44,346 nt of DNA from Pseudobdellovibrionaceae bacterium (lineage in GTDB: Bacteria; Bdellovibrionota; Bdellovibrionia; Bdellovibrionales; Bdellovibrionaceae), in assembly GCA_022843825.1 (NCBI GenBank), contig JALHMX010000017.1, forward strand, positions 1-44,346, in the 5' to 3' direction. Under the pieces are notes generated by a model. The model was not told where the DNA came from. It saw nothing but the letters and a program-made list of their open reading frames with translations, and did not search any database. The number at the start of each line of letters is the position of its first letter. Within the stretch, counting starts at the first letter, position 1. A program made the translations under genes and the position numbers. Shown in pieces: positions 18,041 to 26,248 of the stretch.

Positions 18041-18822
18041 TTTGGCCAAATTTTATTCCTTATAAAGCGCGACAAAGAAATTAATAAATTTTGCAATTTG
18101 GGTGGAGCATAAATATAAGCTAATCCTCGGATTTTACGTAGACCACTTAACAAGTCCTCTTTGCGCGACATTTGAGGTCGGTAGTTAAGATCTGGATAAA
18201 CATTATTTTTATTCAAAAATTGTACTGCTGATCTGAACCACTTACCTTTTTCTACTCCGTGTATATAATTAAAAAACGTATAGCTAGTTCCCATAAATTT
18301 ATTAAACTGAGTAGAGCGGGGTACGCTTTGAGTCTCAAATTCCCATGCTGATTCACCAGGTTTTAAAATTTGCATAAGAACGTCTTTCTTCCATACGGCA
18401 TACAAGGCCGTTCTATAGGCCTCATTATTTTTAAAATACCCAATTTCTTTGTCAATCCAATCTGTAGGTTGGGGGTAGGGGCGAAATCTAAAGTAGTCAG
18501 GTTGATGCACTTCGATAATTGAGATAAGCTTTTGCTCCGCCTCAGCTTGCACTGGTTTAGAAAAGAAGACATCGTCAAAAAATAGAATGATATATGTTTC
18601 AGGTATTTGCGCAAGACAGTTTAAAAAACTGCTGGTCCAATCCTTATCAGGTCCAGAAAGTACATTAGTGAAGTCTTTTAGTAAGGCGGGCTTTTCATTT
18701 GAAAATAAATACTTCTTAAAAGGACAGGTGGGCCAGTTTTTTTCTAGCATAAGTGCAAATGGCTGCCAGAGATCCGAATATTTATCACAGGAAAGCACAA
18801 CAAGGGCAATATCAGCTTTCAT
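18034..18822 (-). CDS. Probable glycosyltransferase of a poorly known family
   Basis: The 262-residue product starts with an alpha/beta unit ALVVLSCDKYSDLWQPF (about 5-21) followed by a strand-acid motif IILFFDDVFFS near residue 73-83. This fits a GT-A fold with a DxD-like metal site. The rest includes FRFRPYPQPTD and a basic, aromatic C-terminus. No exact family is recognised. The neighbours (DegT aminotransferase upstream by 4 bases, Wzx overlapping downstream) place it in repeat-unit assembly. No signal or membrane segment is seen. It could be a transferase specific for the CDP-derived sugar. Confidence 0.65.
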   Translation of the reverse strand: MKADIALVVLSCDKYSDLWQPFALMLEKNWPTCPFKKYLFSNEKPALLKDFTNVLSGPDKDWTSSFLNCLAQIPETYIILFFDDVFFSKPVQAEAEQKLISIIEVHQPDYFRFRPYPQPTDWIDKEIGYFKNNEAYRTALYAVWKKDVLMQILKPGESAWEFETQSVPRSTQFNKFMGTSYTFFNYIHGVEKGKWFRSAVQFLNKNNVYPDLNYRPQMSRKEDLLSGLRKIRGLAYIYAPPKLQNLLISLSRFIRNKIWPKW

Positions 18823-18826
18823 GAGG

Positions 18827-19933
18827 CTAGCCTTTGTAAAACTGAACTATATGGGAAGTGATATAATTAACTTCTTCATTAGTTAGTTGAGTAGCTGATG
18901 GCAACCATAACCCCTTTTCTCCAACAAGGTTTGATACAGGATGTTCTCCAGGTTGAAGATAGGCCTTTTGTTTGTTAATAGGCGGATACATTATGCGCGT
19001 TCCGATGTTTTTAGATTTTAAATAATCTTGAAGTTCACTGCGATTCTCGCATATTGAATCAAAAAACCATGGCGCCGTAATTTTTAGATTATTTTTAAAT
19101 AGTCGTATACCATCTACACCTTTAAGATTTTCTTCATAAATACGAGCAATTTCTTTTTTACGCTCAACGCGCGATGAAAGTTTTTTCATTTGTTCGATGC
19201 CAAGGCAGGCCTGAAGCTCGGTGAACTTAAAATTAAAGCCAATCGAATCATGAACATCATTTCCACCTGTGGAGCGACCAAAATCTTTTAAGCGTCTCAA
19301 CTTAAAAGCCAAATCATCATTGTTGGTAATCAGACAGCCGCCTTGACCGGTAGAAATAATTTTGGGTGCAGAAAAAGAAAAACTTCCAACATCACCAAAG
19401 GTACCAACGTGTGCTCCACTAACCTCAAAGGATCCTAGGGACTGTGCTGCATCTTCGATAAGAGTGAGTCCTTTTTCTTTACATAGTGTGACAAAAGATT
19501 GAATCTTAGAGGCTGGATAGCGTCCATTAGCAGAAACCAGCATAATTGCTTTAGTTTTTGAAGTTATAGCTTGTTTTGTAAGTTCTAAGTCTAAACATAA
19601 TGTCTCAGGCTCTACATCAACAAAAATGGGATTTGCCCCAATCATTTTAACTGAATTTGGTGATGCAATCATCGTGTAATTAGGAATAATAACTTCATCG
19701 CCATAGCCGATATTTAAAGCTAAGGCAGCCAAGGTTAAACTAATGGTTCCGTTATTGACAACAATGCAATGTTTAGCGCCAGTGTATTGCGCTATCATAT
19801 TTTCAAATTCAGTTGTCCTTTTAAATTCTGTCATAAAGCCGTTTTCGTCTAAGTAGCTTATGATAGATTTTTTTTCTTCGTCACCAAACCAAGGTTGCAT
19901 TTGCATGATGAACTGACTTCCAACAGCGCTCAT
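18827..19933 (-). CDS. DegT/DnrJ/EryC1/StrS sugar aminotransferase
   Basis: This 368-residue PLP enzyme most likely transaminates an NDP-4-keto-6-deoxy sugar. Visible motifs are NNGTISLTLA (about 60-69), EDAAQS with Asp161, and the PLP-lysine segment FSFSAPKIISTGQGG with Lys191. The Lys shows it is an aminotransferase, not the RfbH-type 3-dehydrase, which has His there. Length is normal. Because it sits with rfbF and rfbG, the substrate could be CDP-4-keto-6-deoxyglucose. GDP-4-keto-6-deoxymannose (as in PerA) is an equally allowed alternative given gmd nearby. It overlaps the cupin gene by four bases. Confidence 0.88.
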   Translation of the reverse strand: MSAVGSQFIMQMQPWFGDEEKKSIISYLDENGFMTEFKRTTEFENMIAQYTGAKHCIVVNNGTISLTLAALALNIGYGDEVIIPNYTMIASPNSVKMIGANPIFVDVEPETLCLDLELTKQAITSKTKAIMLVSANGRYPASKIQSFVTLCKEKGLTLIEDAAQSLGSFEVSGAHVGTFGDVGSFSFSAPKIISTGQGGCLITNNDDLAFKLRRLKDFGRSTGGNDVHDSIGFNFKFTELQACLGIEQMKKLSSRVERKKEIARIYEENLKGVDGIRLFKNNLKITAPWFFDSICENRSELQDYLKSKNIGTRIMYPPINKQKAYLQPGEHPVSNLVGEKGLWLPSATQLTNEEVNYITSHIVQFYKG

Positions 19934-20343
19934 GGCTTTATCTCAAATCGACGGCGATCCTTATCGGCGCCTACATAAGGTCCATTTTTTATTTCAAGCA
20001 CTTGAGTATCATCTTGCATGATCGTATATCCATGGCCACCGCGTAGTAAAATAATAACATCACCTGCGCTAACCTCTATATCTGTTATTTTTTTTTCATC
20101 AGTTCCAAAAATGTGAGCTTGTATTTTACCTTGTTTGACGAAAATGACCTCTTGAGTCCATAGCACTTGTCGAGGCACCTCATTATGAATATGAGGAAGA
20201 AGATGTTTTTCCTTATCGTAACCCCAACTTCCTACCTGGATAAAATCTTGGTCCTGCGAGAAAAAAGACAGACCTTTTTTCCAAACGTCTTCGCTTTTAA
20301 TCAGTCGCGCCAGTACGATACCCTTTTCTTTAATTTCAGTCAT
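19930..20343 (-). CDS. Cupin-domain protein of polysaccharide clusters
   Basis: The 137-residue protein is a single cupin barrel. The first motif region holds HIHNEVPR (about 51-58), the second has GDVIILLRGGHGY (about 94-106). It ends with LEIKNGPYVGADKDRRRFE, which I associate with small cupins near FkbM and aminotransferase genes in other polysaccharide clusters. It does not match FdtA/RmlC closely, so ketoisomerase or epimerase activity is only a possibility. AAGGG precedes the ATG. It is the first gene of the minus-strand block, coupled to the aminotransferase by a 4-base overlap, so it may act on the same sugar. Confidence 0.75.
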   Translation of the reverse strand: MTEIKEKGIVLARLIKSEDVWKKGLSFFSQDQDFIQVGSWGYDKEKHLLPHIHNEVPRQVLWTQEVIFVKQGKIQAHIFGTDEKKITDIEVSAGDVIILLRGGHGYTIMQDDTQVLEIKNGPYVGADKDRRRFEIKP

Positions 20344-20451
20344 AAAACCCTTATTTTAGTGGTCAGTTTATATGACTTAAAATGGCCTACGAAAATACAG
20401 AAGGCAAGATATTTGCTTGTCGAAATTGCACAAAAGGGATAGCGTAATTCA

Positions 20452-21141
20452 ATGTTTAAAGTATCAACAAAGGCCAGACGTAAAATTCATTATTTGGCGA
20501 GCTTTCTTAGGTCAGTTTTTTCGCGAAATGTTCGAGCTAAAAGTTACTATAAGTGGCTTAAAGATGACGCAGAGAAAATTCGTTATCAATACGATGGGAT
20601 ACTTAACGAAGATTCTATTGTATTTGATGTAGGCGGCTTTGAAGGCGAATTCGCCGAACAAATATATGAAAAATATAAATGTACTGTTTATGTCTTTGAA
20701 CCAGTGCCTGACCACTGGAGCATTTGTGTAGATAAATTTAAAAATAATTCTAAAATAAAGGTCTACAAATTTGGCTTATCGGATAAAAACCAGCAGATGA
20801 GATTTTCAGTTGCATCAAATGCCTCATCTTCCAATCATAGTGAAAACCAACAAACTATAGAAGTTGAACTTAAATCTATGATTGAGTTCATGCGTAATGC
20901 GAATATAAAAAAAATTGACCTACTCAAATTAAATATTGAGGGTGGAGAGTATGATTTGTTACCTCCTCTTATTTCAAGCGAAGAAATTAAGAAAATTTCT
21001 TTTTTGCAAATTCAATTTCATGATTTTACAGAAGATATGCGTCGGAATAAATCAGTTATAACTAACGATTTACAAAAAACTCACCAAAGAACATACAATT
21101 ATGAATTTGTATGGGAAGGCTGGAAGCGACTTGAAAACTGA
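20452..21141 (+). CDS. FkbM-family methyltransferase
   Basis: The 229-residue protein carries the SAM-dependent FkbM fold: VFDVGGFEGEFAEQI (about 60-74) is the glycine-rich motif I, CTVYVFEPVPDHW the motif II acidic strand, and KIDLLKLNIEGGEYDLL the family-specific post-motif. Such enzymes O-methylate sugars in surface glycans. No signal peptide is visible. The ATG has no Shine-Dalgarno; GATAGC lies seven bases upstream as a possible -10. The gene stands alone, divergent from the cupin block and convergent with the GT4 gene at a gap of one base. Confidence 0.88.
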   Translation: MFKVSTKARRKIHYLASFLRSVFSRNVRAKSYYKWLKDDAEKIRYQYDGILNEDSIVFDVGGFEGEFAEQIYEKYKCTVYVFEPVPDHWSICVDKFKNNSKIKVYKFGLSDKNQQMRFSVASNASSSNHSENQQTIEVELKSMIEFMRNANIKKIDLLKLNIEGGEYDLLPPLISSEEIKKISFLQIQFHDFTEDMRRNKSVITNDLQKTHQRTYNYEFVWEGWKRLEN

Positions 21142-21142
21142 T

Positions 21143-22303
21143 TTAGTGGTTTTTCTGTTTAAGTAATTTTGCATAAAGTGAATAAAGAAGGTTATGCAAA
21201 TGCTGGCTATCATAGTTAGAAACCACATTATGTAAAGCATTAGATGAAAGCTTTTGATATAAAGCTTTATCATCGTGGATACGCCTCATAGCTTGGACTA
21301 GGGCTGAAATATTCTGAGGGGGAACAAGTAATCCAGTCACTTGATCGCTGACAGAGTCAGTTAATCCTGGAATTGTCGTCCCTATCGTAGGTAAACCTAG
21401 CGCTCCCGCTTCTATCACAGTAGAGCCGAAGCCTTCGCGGTAACTCGGAAGACAAAAAACATCAGCTAATGCAAAATACTTTTCAGGCTCCTGAGTGGAT
21501 GGAATAATAATAATGTGAGGGTGTGCAGCTACAAAACGATCGATATCGCTTTCAGTTTCATCAGGCCCCACCAAAAGTAGCCAAATATTTTTAACTTCTT
21601 TATTGAGTTCTTTAAAAGCACTAACAAGTTCATAGATTCCTTTGTCTCTACATTTTCTTCCCAAGAAAACAAAAATAAATCCGGTTGAATCAATACTTAG
21701 TTCTTGTCTAAAGGCAGAACGCTTTTTGGACAACATCGCATAATCGTATTTTTTTAGATCCACTCCCGTTAAGGAGCCTTTGCCTAAAACGGATAAGGGC
21801 TGACGCTTGTTATGAATACCATGTTCTAGTAGAAAATGAGATTGAGAAGGACTATCTGTTAAACAAATGCTGCTGAGTTTAACAATCAGTCGATCACACA
21901 TAATTAAAAGAAATCTCATAGGATTACTTAAGTGAGTCCAAGTTTGTCCGGTAAATGTATGTATGCGAATGGGAACGCGCGCGATCCACCCCGCTAACGC
22001 AGATATCAACCCCGCCTTAGGCATGATGGAGTGAATAATATCGGGTCGGGTTTGGCGGATGAGCTTAATGAGTTGTATAAGGGCTATAAAATCATTAATT
22101 AACGAGATTTGTCGCGGAATTTTTAAGTCAATAAGTTCTAATTCAGGAAAGATGGATCTGAGTTTAGAGACCTGGTCGCCCACTAAGATAATATGGTATT
22201 TTTGGTAATCATTATGTTTAAAGGTGTTCTGTAAATGAAAAACCGCAGCGCTGGAAACGGTCACCACTCTCATTATTTTATATCTACGGTTAGAATTTTC
22301 CAT
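21143..22303 (-). CDS. Family 4 glycosyltransferase (GT-B)
   Basis: The 386-residue protein has the two-domain GT-B layout. The C-terminal domain contains FVFLGRKCRDKGIYELVSAF (sugar-nucleotide site) and the retaining-enzyme EX7E motif in REGFGSTVIEAGALGLP. The N-terminal half has HSIMPKAGLISALAG and IRIHTFTGQTW. This resembles transferases that add sugars early in O-antigen or capsule units. The family usually begins right at the first beta-strand, so the internal ATG at 22273 (MRVVTVSS) may be the real start; neither start has a good ribosome site. It is a single-gene unit, divergent from asnB, and its stop almost abuts that of FkbM. Confidence 0.9.
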   Translation of the reverse strand: MENSNRRYKIMRVVTVSSAAVFHLQNTFKHNDYQKYHIILVGDQVSKLRSIFPELELIDLKIPRQISLINDFIALIQLIKLIRQTRPDIIHSIMPKAGLISALAGWIARVPIRIHTFTGQTWTHLSNPMRFLLIMCDRLIVKLSSICLTDSPSQSHFLLEHGIHNKRQPLSVLGKGSLTGVDLKKYDYAMLSKKRSAFRQELSIDSTGFIFVFLGRKCRDKGIYELVSAFKELNKEVKNIWLLLVGPDETESDIDRFVAAHPHIIIIPSTQEPEKYFALADVFCLPSYREGFGSTVIEAGALGLPTIGTTIPGLTDSVSDQVTGLLVPPQNISALVQAMRRIHDDKALYQKLSSNALHNVVSNYDSQHLHNLLYSLYAKLLKQKNH

Positions 22304-22308
22304 CTTGC

Positions 22309-22414
22309 TTAGTCTAATTTAGAGGCGTGTCAAAAACGAGGTTTTTTTTGCTAAGAAGCTCAATTTTTATACAAAAAATACTGATGTAAGCGTGGCGAAA
22401 TTGGGTTAGTCTAA
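22309..22414. promoter_or_regulatory. Divergent promoter region with a repeated near-palindrome
   Basis: The site TTAG-T-CTAA occurs twice in the same orientation, at 22309-22317 and 22406-22414, once near each divergent gene start (GT4 on the left, asnB on the right). A perfect -35 TTGACA for the minus strand is at 22333-22328, but its -10 partner is not clear. Two copies of one 4+1+4 palindrome could bind a shared regulator. Confidence 0.35.
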
Positions 22415-22440
22415 GCTCTTTCAAAAATGGACTTAAGAAG

Positions 22441-24228
22441 ATGTGCGGAATATTCGGATATTTAAATACCACAGGGCAAAGCTTAGACGCTGATCAAATT
22501 CATCAGATGGGTTCTGTGTTAAAACATCGTGGCCCTGATGATCAAGGCATTCATTTTTTCCAAAATGGTGCATTAGGTAATCAACGTCTTTCAATTATCG
22601 ATATTCAAGGTGGCCATCAACCTTTCGTTTCAAAAGATGGACAAATTGTTGTTGTACAAAATGGAGAAATCTTTAATCACATAGAGTTAGCAGAGGAGCT
22701 TAAAAAATCTGGAGTTCAATTTGATACTCAATCAGATACAGAAGTTATTCTAAGACTGTACGAAAAATATGGAATAGATTTTGTTTCCCGGCTAAATGGA
22801 ATGTTCAGCATCGCTATCTATGATGGGCGAATTAAATCGACATTTATCATACGTGATCGTATCGGCGTTAAGCCGCTGTATTTGTTTCGCGATGGAGCAA
22901 ATATTTTTTTCGCATCCGAAATAAAAGCTTTTTTCTCAGTAGGGCTAAGAAAAAAAATATCGCTTCAGGCCTTGGATTTATTTTTAAGTTTTAATTACAT
23001 CCCACTGCCGTATACTATTTATAATGATGTTCAGCATGTTATGCCAGGACACTATTTGAAAATATCATCACAAGGAATCTCTGAAGTGCAGTGGTGGGAT
23101 TTGGCTGCTCGTGAAACATCTCAGCGAAGCGAAGCAAGTTGGATTGAAGAGCTGCAGTATCTTTTAAGTGATGCGGTACGATTGAGACTTCGAGCAGACG
23201 TTAGATTCGGTGCTTTTCTTTCGGGTGGTCTAGATTCATCAGCCATTGTGGCTTTAATGGCAAAGCATCTTCAAAGTCCGGTAAGGACTTTTTGTATAGG
23301 CTTTGATGATCCTAAGTATGACGAAAGCCCCTACGCTGAGGAAGTAGCTAAAAAATTTAAGACTCAACATATTTTAGATATTGTCTCTCCTAACATGTTA
23401 AGTATATGGCAAAAAGTCATGTATCACTGTGATCAACCGCATGGAGATATGTCTTTTTTGCCTACGTACAGAGTCAGTGAATTAGCAGCGGGACATGTAA
23501 AAATGGTTCTGACCGGTGATGGCGGAGACGAGCTATTTGGTGGCTATGAAAAATATATGAATTTCTTTAATGGTCCTTTAGCTGTAGAGCCCGAGCAGCA
23601 GTTTCAGCAAAAATATTTTAATAATATATCTTTAATGGACACATCGTTTAAAAATTACCTTTACAGTAGCAATATCATTTCAAAAATAAATATGAATGCG
23701 TCATTTGATTTAGCCAAAAATCTTTATGCTAAGTCTTCGCATTGGGATCGTATTAATCAGGCTTTATATATTGATACGATGCAATTGTTACCAGGTAATA
23801 ATTTACCTAAGGCTGATCGCATGGGCATGGCGGTTTCGCTGGAGGCTCGCACACCATTTTTGGATTATCGAATTACTGAATTAGCCTTCAGTATGCCGGG
23901 CCGAATGAAAGTCGGCGAAACACAAACCAAGTATTTGTTGAAAAAAGCAGTAAGCCCTTTAATCGGAGATACTTTAGCTTATCGAAAAAAGCAGATGTTT
24001 ACTGTACCTGTAGGTGATTGGTTTCGCACAACATTGTCAGAGTATTGTTATGAACATCTTATAAAAAAGAATTCGGTGAGCAAAATATTATTTAAAGAAG
24101 AAAGCATTAATCAGATGCTTAAAGCACATATTAATGGTTCAGCTAATTATACACGTGAAATCAGAGCTATGTTAGCCATTGAGCACTGGGCTCATGCTTT
24201 TGATATTAAATCCGATGAAATTCTTTGA
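22441..24228 (+). CDS. asnB: Glutamine-hydrolysing asparagine synthase-family amidotransferase
   Basis: The 595-residue product has both AsnB domains. The N-terminal class II glutaminase starts with the nucleophile Cys2 (MCGIFGYLN), with RLSIID and NGEIFNH around residues 49-80. The synthetase domain has the ATP-pyrophosphatase loop SGGLDSS at 261-267 and TGDGGDELFGGYEKY. The catalytic sites look intact. In free-standing form it would make asparagine. In polysaccharide loci such enzymes are often thought to amidate a sugar or an attached acid, so either role is possible here. It is a single-gene plus unit whose 3' end overlaps the aldolase gene on the other strand by 37 bases. Confidence 0.92.
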   Translation: MCGIFGYLNTTGQSLDADQIHQMGSVLKHRGPDDQGIHFFQNGALGNQRLSIIDIQGGHQPFVSKDGQIVVVQNGEIFNHIELAEELKKSGVQFDTQSDTEVILRLYEKYGIDFVSRLNGMFSIAIYDGRIKSTFIIRDRIGVKPLYLFRDGANIFFASEIKAFFSVGLRKKISLQALDLFLSFNYIPLPYTIYNDVQHVMPGHYLKISSQGISEVQWWDLAARETSQRSEASWIEELQYLLSDAVRLRLRADVRFGAFLSGGLDSSAIVALMAKHLQSPVRTFCIGFDDPKYDESPYAEEVAKKFKTQHILDIVSPNMLSIWQKVMYHCDQPHGDMSFLPTYRVSELAAGHVKMVLTGDGGDELFGGYEKYMNFFNGPLAVEPEQQFQQKYFNNISLMDTSFKNYLYSSNIISKINMNASFDLAKNLYAKSSHWDRINQALYIDTMQLLPGNNLPKADRMGMAVSLEARTPFLDYRITELAFSMPGRMKVGETQTKYLLKKAVSPLIGDTLAYRKKQMFTVPVGDWFRTTLSEYCYEHLIKKNSVSKILFKEESINQMLKAHINGSANYTREIRAMLAIEHWAHAFDIKSDEIL

Positions 24229-25034
24229 GCAACTTTTGCAACTTGAGTATTAAATAATTTTTGATCGTGTAAAACTTCTTTTTCACTTCGCGCAAGAGCC
24301 TTATTATAAACTTCGCGAATAAGTTTTACTTCATTAGCAAAATCCATATTTTTAATATGATTTATATCATTTGAATTTCCAGTAAATGCACGGGACAGAA
24401 TAACACGCTTCGATTTAAGTCGAGCATGTTCTTTAATAATAAGTTCAGGGGCAACGTCTGAACTTTTGGAAATAGAACCTACGCCGCCAATGCCGTAAGA
24501 AAGATTATTTTTTTCAGCGACTTGGCAAAGAAAGTCGATAATTCCACCACTGACTGATTCGTATAGAAAGTCCAATTTAAACGTTAACTTCAAATCATTA
24601 AGTCCAAAATGAACTTCGTCAATCGGCAAGCTCAAGATAGATTCAGCTCGGGCCACCGCTGTTGCAGTTTCTAAAAGCAGGTTTGTTTTACAACGACCAT
24701 TAACTGCTTTAAGAAAAGCCTCAACTTCCTCAACGCGATTAAAATACGGAAGCATGATACAATCAGCGCCGGCATCAATGGATTTTGATACCTCATCGGC
24801 AGTTGTTATGTTTGGAGGATTAATCCGAACCATAACGTCAGCCTTTTTAACAACTTTTTTTACGTTTTCGATGTCTTTATAGGTATGACTATTAATCGGC
24901 AGGTTATGATTTTTTTGTCGCTCTTCTTTACCTAAAACTTCAAGATCAATAAATATGCGATTGACCCCGCACTCTTCAACATAAAGAGCTAAACTTGGAT
25001 CTGGGGTAATAAGCATCAATTGAAATTCATTCAT
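24192..25034 (-). CDS. HpcH/HpaI aldolase/citrate lyase-family protein
   Basis: The 280-residue product is a class II, metal-dependent aldolase fold: IDLEVLGKEERQ (about 29-40), VMVRINPP with Arg70, DAGADCIMLPYFN near 87-99, and the metal ligands Glu122 in LLLETATAV and Asp147 in HFGLNDLKL. These enzymes join or cleave pyruvate-type enolates and aldehydes. Such a gene is unusual in an O-antigen locus. It could make or remodel an acyl or keto-acid decoration, or provide a precursor. It is the last gene of the long minus block, five bases after the GT-B gene. Its substrate is unknown. Confidence 0.82.
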   Translation of the reverse strand: MNEFQLMLITPDPSLALYVEECGVNRIFIDLEVLGKEERQKNHNLPINSHTYKDIENVKKVVKKADVMVRINPPNITTADEVSKSIDAGADCIMLPYFNRVEEVEAFLKAVNGRCKTNLLLETATAVARAESILSLPIDEVHFGLNDLKLTFKLDFLYESVSGGIIDFLCQVAEKNNLSYGIGGVGSISKSSDVAPELIIKEHARLKSKRVILSRAFTGNSNDINHIKNMDFANEVKLIREVYNKALARSEKEVLHDQKLFNTQVAKVAQRISSDLISKA

Positions 25035-25039
25035 TAAAT

Positions 25040-26248
25040 CTATTGTCCTAATAGATTAGCGAGAATATCACTTATTTTATGAGTTGCAACAGGTACGGCT
25101 GAATTGATTATTGTTTGGGGGCTATGCCGTTGCTCAGCCACATTTTTTATTATAGAGGGCAGCTCATCCAGAGTTTCAACTCCCTGAGCTCCATAGACAG
25201 AAACAAGATTAAAACTGAGAAAAGTGGTCGTATTGGTGTGCTGTAAAACTTTTTTGCCAATTAAACAGGCTTCGACGCCTACTGTTGAATATAGAGTGTA
25301 TAAAATGTCAGTGGCATGCAAAACCGTGTATAAATCTTCATCTTTATTAGAGAAATAGACATTAATAGGCAGGTTTTCAGGAATTACTAAAATATCATTC
25401 GGATGAGGACGGATGACCACAGCAAACTCGGGATTGGAAGAAGCAAACTCAATCAGCTTAGCTTCAATAGAATTTGAAAGAGTTTTGTCCTGTGGCAAAG
25501 CTGAACGTGCCCAGAGCAGCATTGTTTTTTTCACGATGCCCTTAGACTTACGATAGGCTTGGGCTTTTTCTATATATACCGGATCATAGATATGATCAAA
25601 AGCAGGGTTGCCAGTTTGGATAATTCCATTAACACGGCCTAATTTTGCAAACAAATTTTGTGTAAACTCATTGAGTACACAAACAGTGGTTCCTAAATTT
25701 AAATCCACAATGGGCTGCATGTCTTTAACATCAAAAGCATCCACTAGACATATAGATTTAATTTCAAGATCTCGTGCAGCCACTAAGGCAGCACGTTCAG
25801 AGCGCGGTGAACTGGTGGATACGACGATGTCCGGGTGAACTTCTTGTAGAATTTTAGTCATACTTTTAACAGGAAAAAAAATAAATCGGCCGCTTTTTTG
25901 ATAGAGCTCCCACGCCGGCAGCTCACCATGTTCTTGAACTAGTTCATAGAAGTTTGTACCAAGATAAGCATAAGTTTCCTCAATAGGTAGATCGACACTG
26001 TTTTGCTGCAATTGACTAAGGTTTTTTCCATATTCAGTTGATTGAGGAAATAAGTGAGAAAAATTTTTGTAAGAAATGAAAGGGATGTTTTTTTGTTTTA
26101 ATTTAATTTGTGCTGCGGTCAAACCAAACACAATTAACTCATAGCTTGGATTTGTTTTTAGATGTTCATACAATGGTATGATCATATTTACGTGGCCACC
26201 GCCATATGCAATAAAAAAAATCTTTTTCTTTTTAATTTTGAACACCAC
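25040..26248 (-). CDS. GT-B-fold polysaccharide protein, possible glycosyltransferase
   Basis: The 402-residue product begins with a basic stretch and then the strand-loop FFIAYGGGHVNMIIPLYEHL (about 11-30), typical of GT-B or UDP-GlcNAc 2-epimerase folds. The C-terminal domain has FAVVIRPHPND and then DILYTLYSTVGVEACLIGKKVLQHTN, a pattern shared with capsule sialyl/Kdo/glycerophosphate transferases. It lacks a membrane segment. The start is GTG at 26248, overlapping the phosphoglycosyltransferase gene by 17 bases. It is the best candidate here for the transferase of the CMP-activated nonulosonic acid, but this is only inferred from fold and context. Confidence 0.6.
   Translation of the reverse strand: MVFKIKKKKIFFIAYGGGHVNMIIPLYEHLKTNPSYELIVFGLTAAQIKLKQKNIPFISYKNFSHLFPQSTEYGKNLSQLQQNSVDLPIEETYAYLGTNFYELVQEHGELPAWELYQKSGRFIFFPVKSMTKILQEVHPDIVVSTSSPRSERAALVAARDLEIKSICLVDAFDVKDMQPIVDLNLGTTVCVLNEFTQNLFAKLGRVNGIIQTGNPAFDHIYDPVYIEKAQAYRKSKGIVKKTMLLWARSALPQDKTLSNSIEAKLIEFASSNPEFAVVIRPHPNDILVIPENLPINVYFSNKDEDLYTVLHATDILYTLYSTVGVEACLIGKKVLQHTNTTTFLSFNLVSVYGAQGVETLDELPSIIKNVAEQRHSPQTIINSAVPVATHKISDILANLLGQ

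Noticed and set aside
18827-19933. RfbH-type CDP-4-keto-6-deoxyglucose 3-dehydrase next to rfbFG
   Set aside because: The protein has the PLP lysine (Lys191) where RfbH has His, and at 368 residues it is much shorter than RfbH (about 437).
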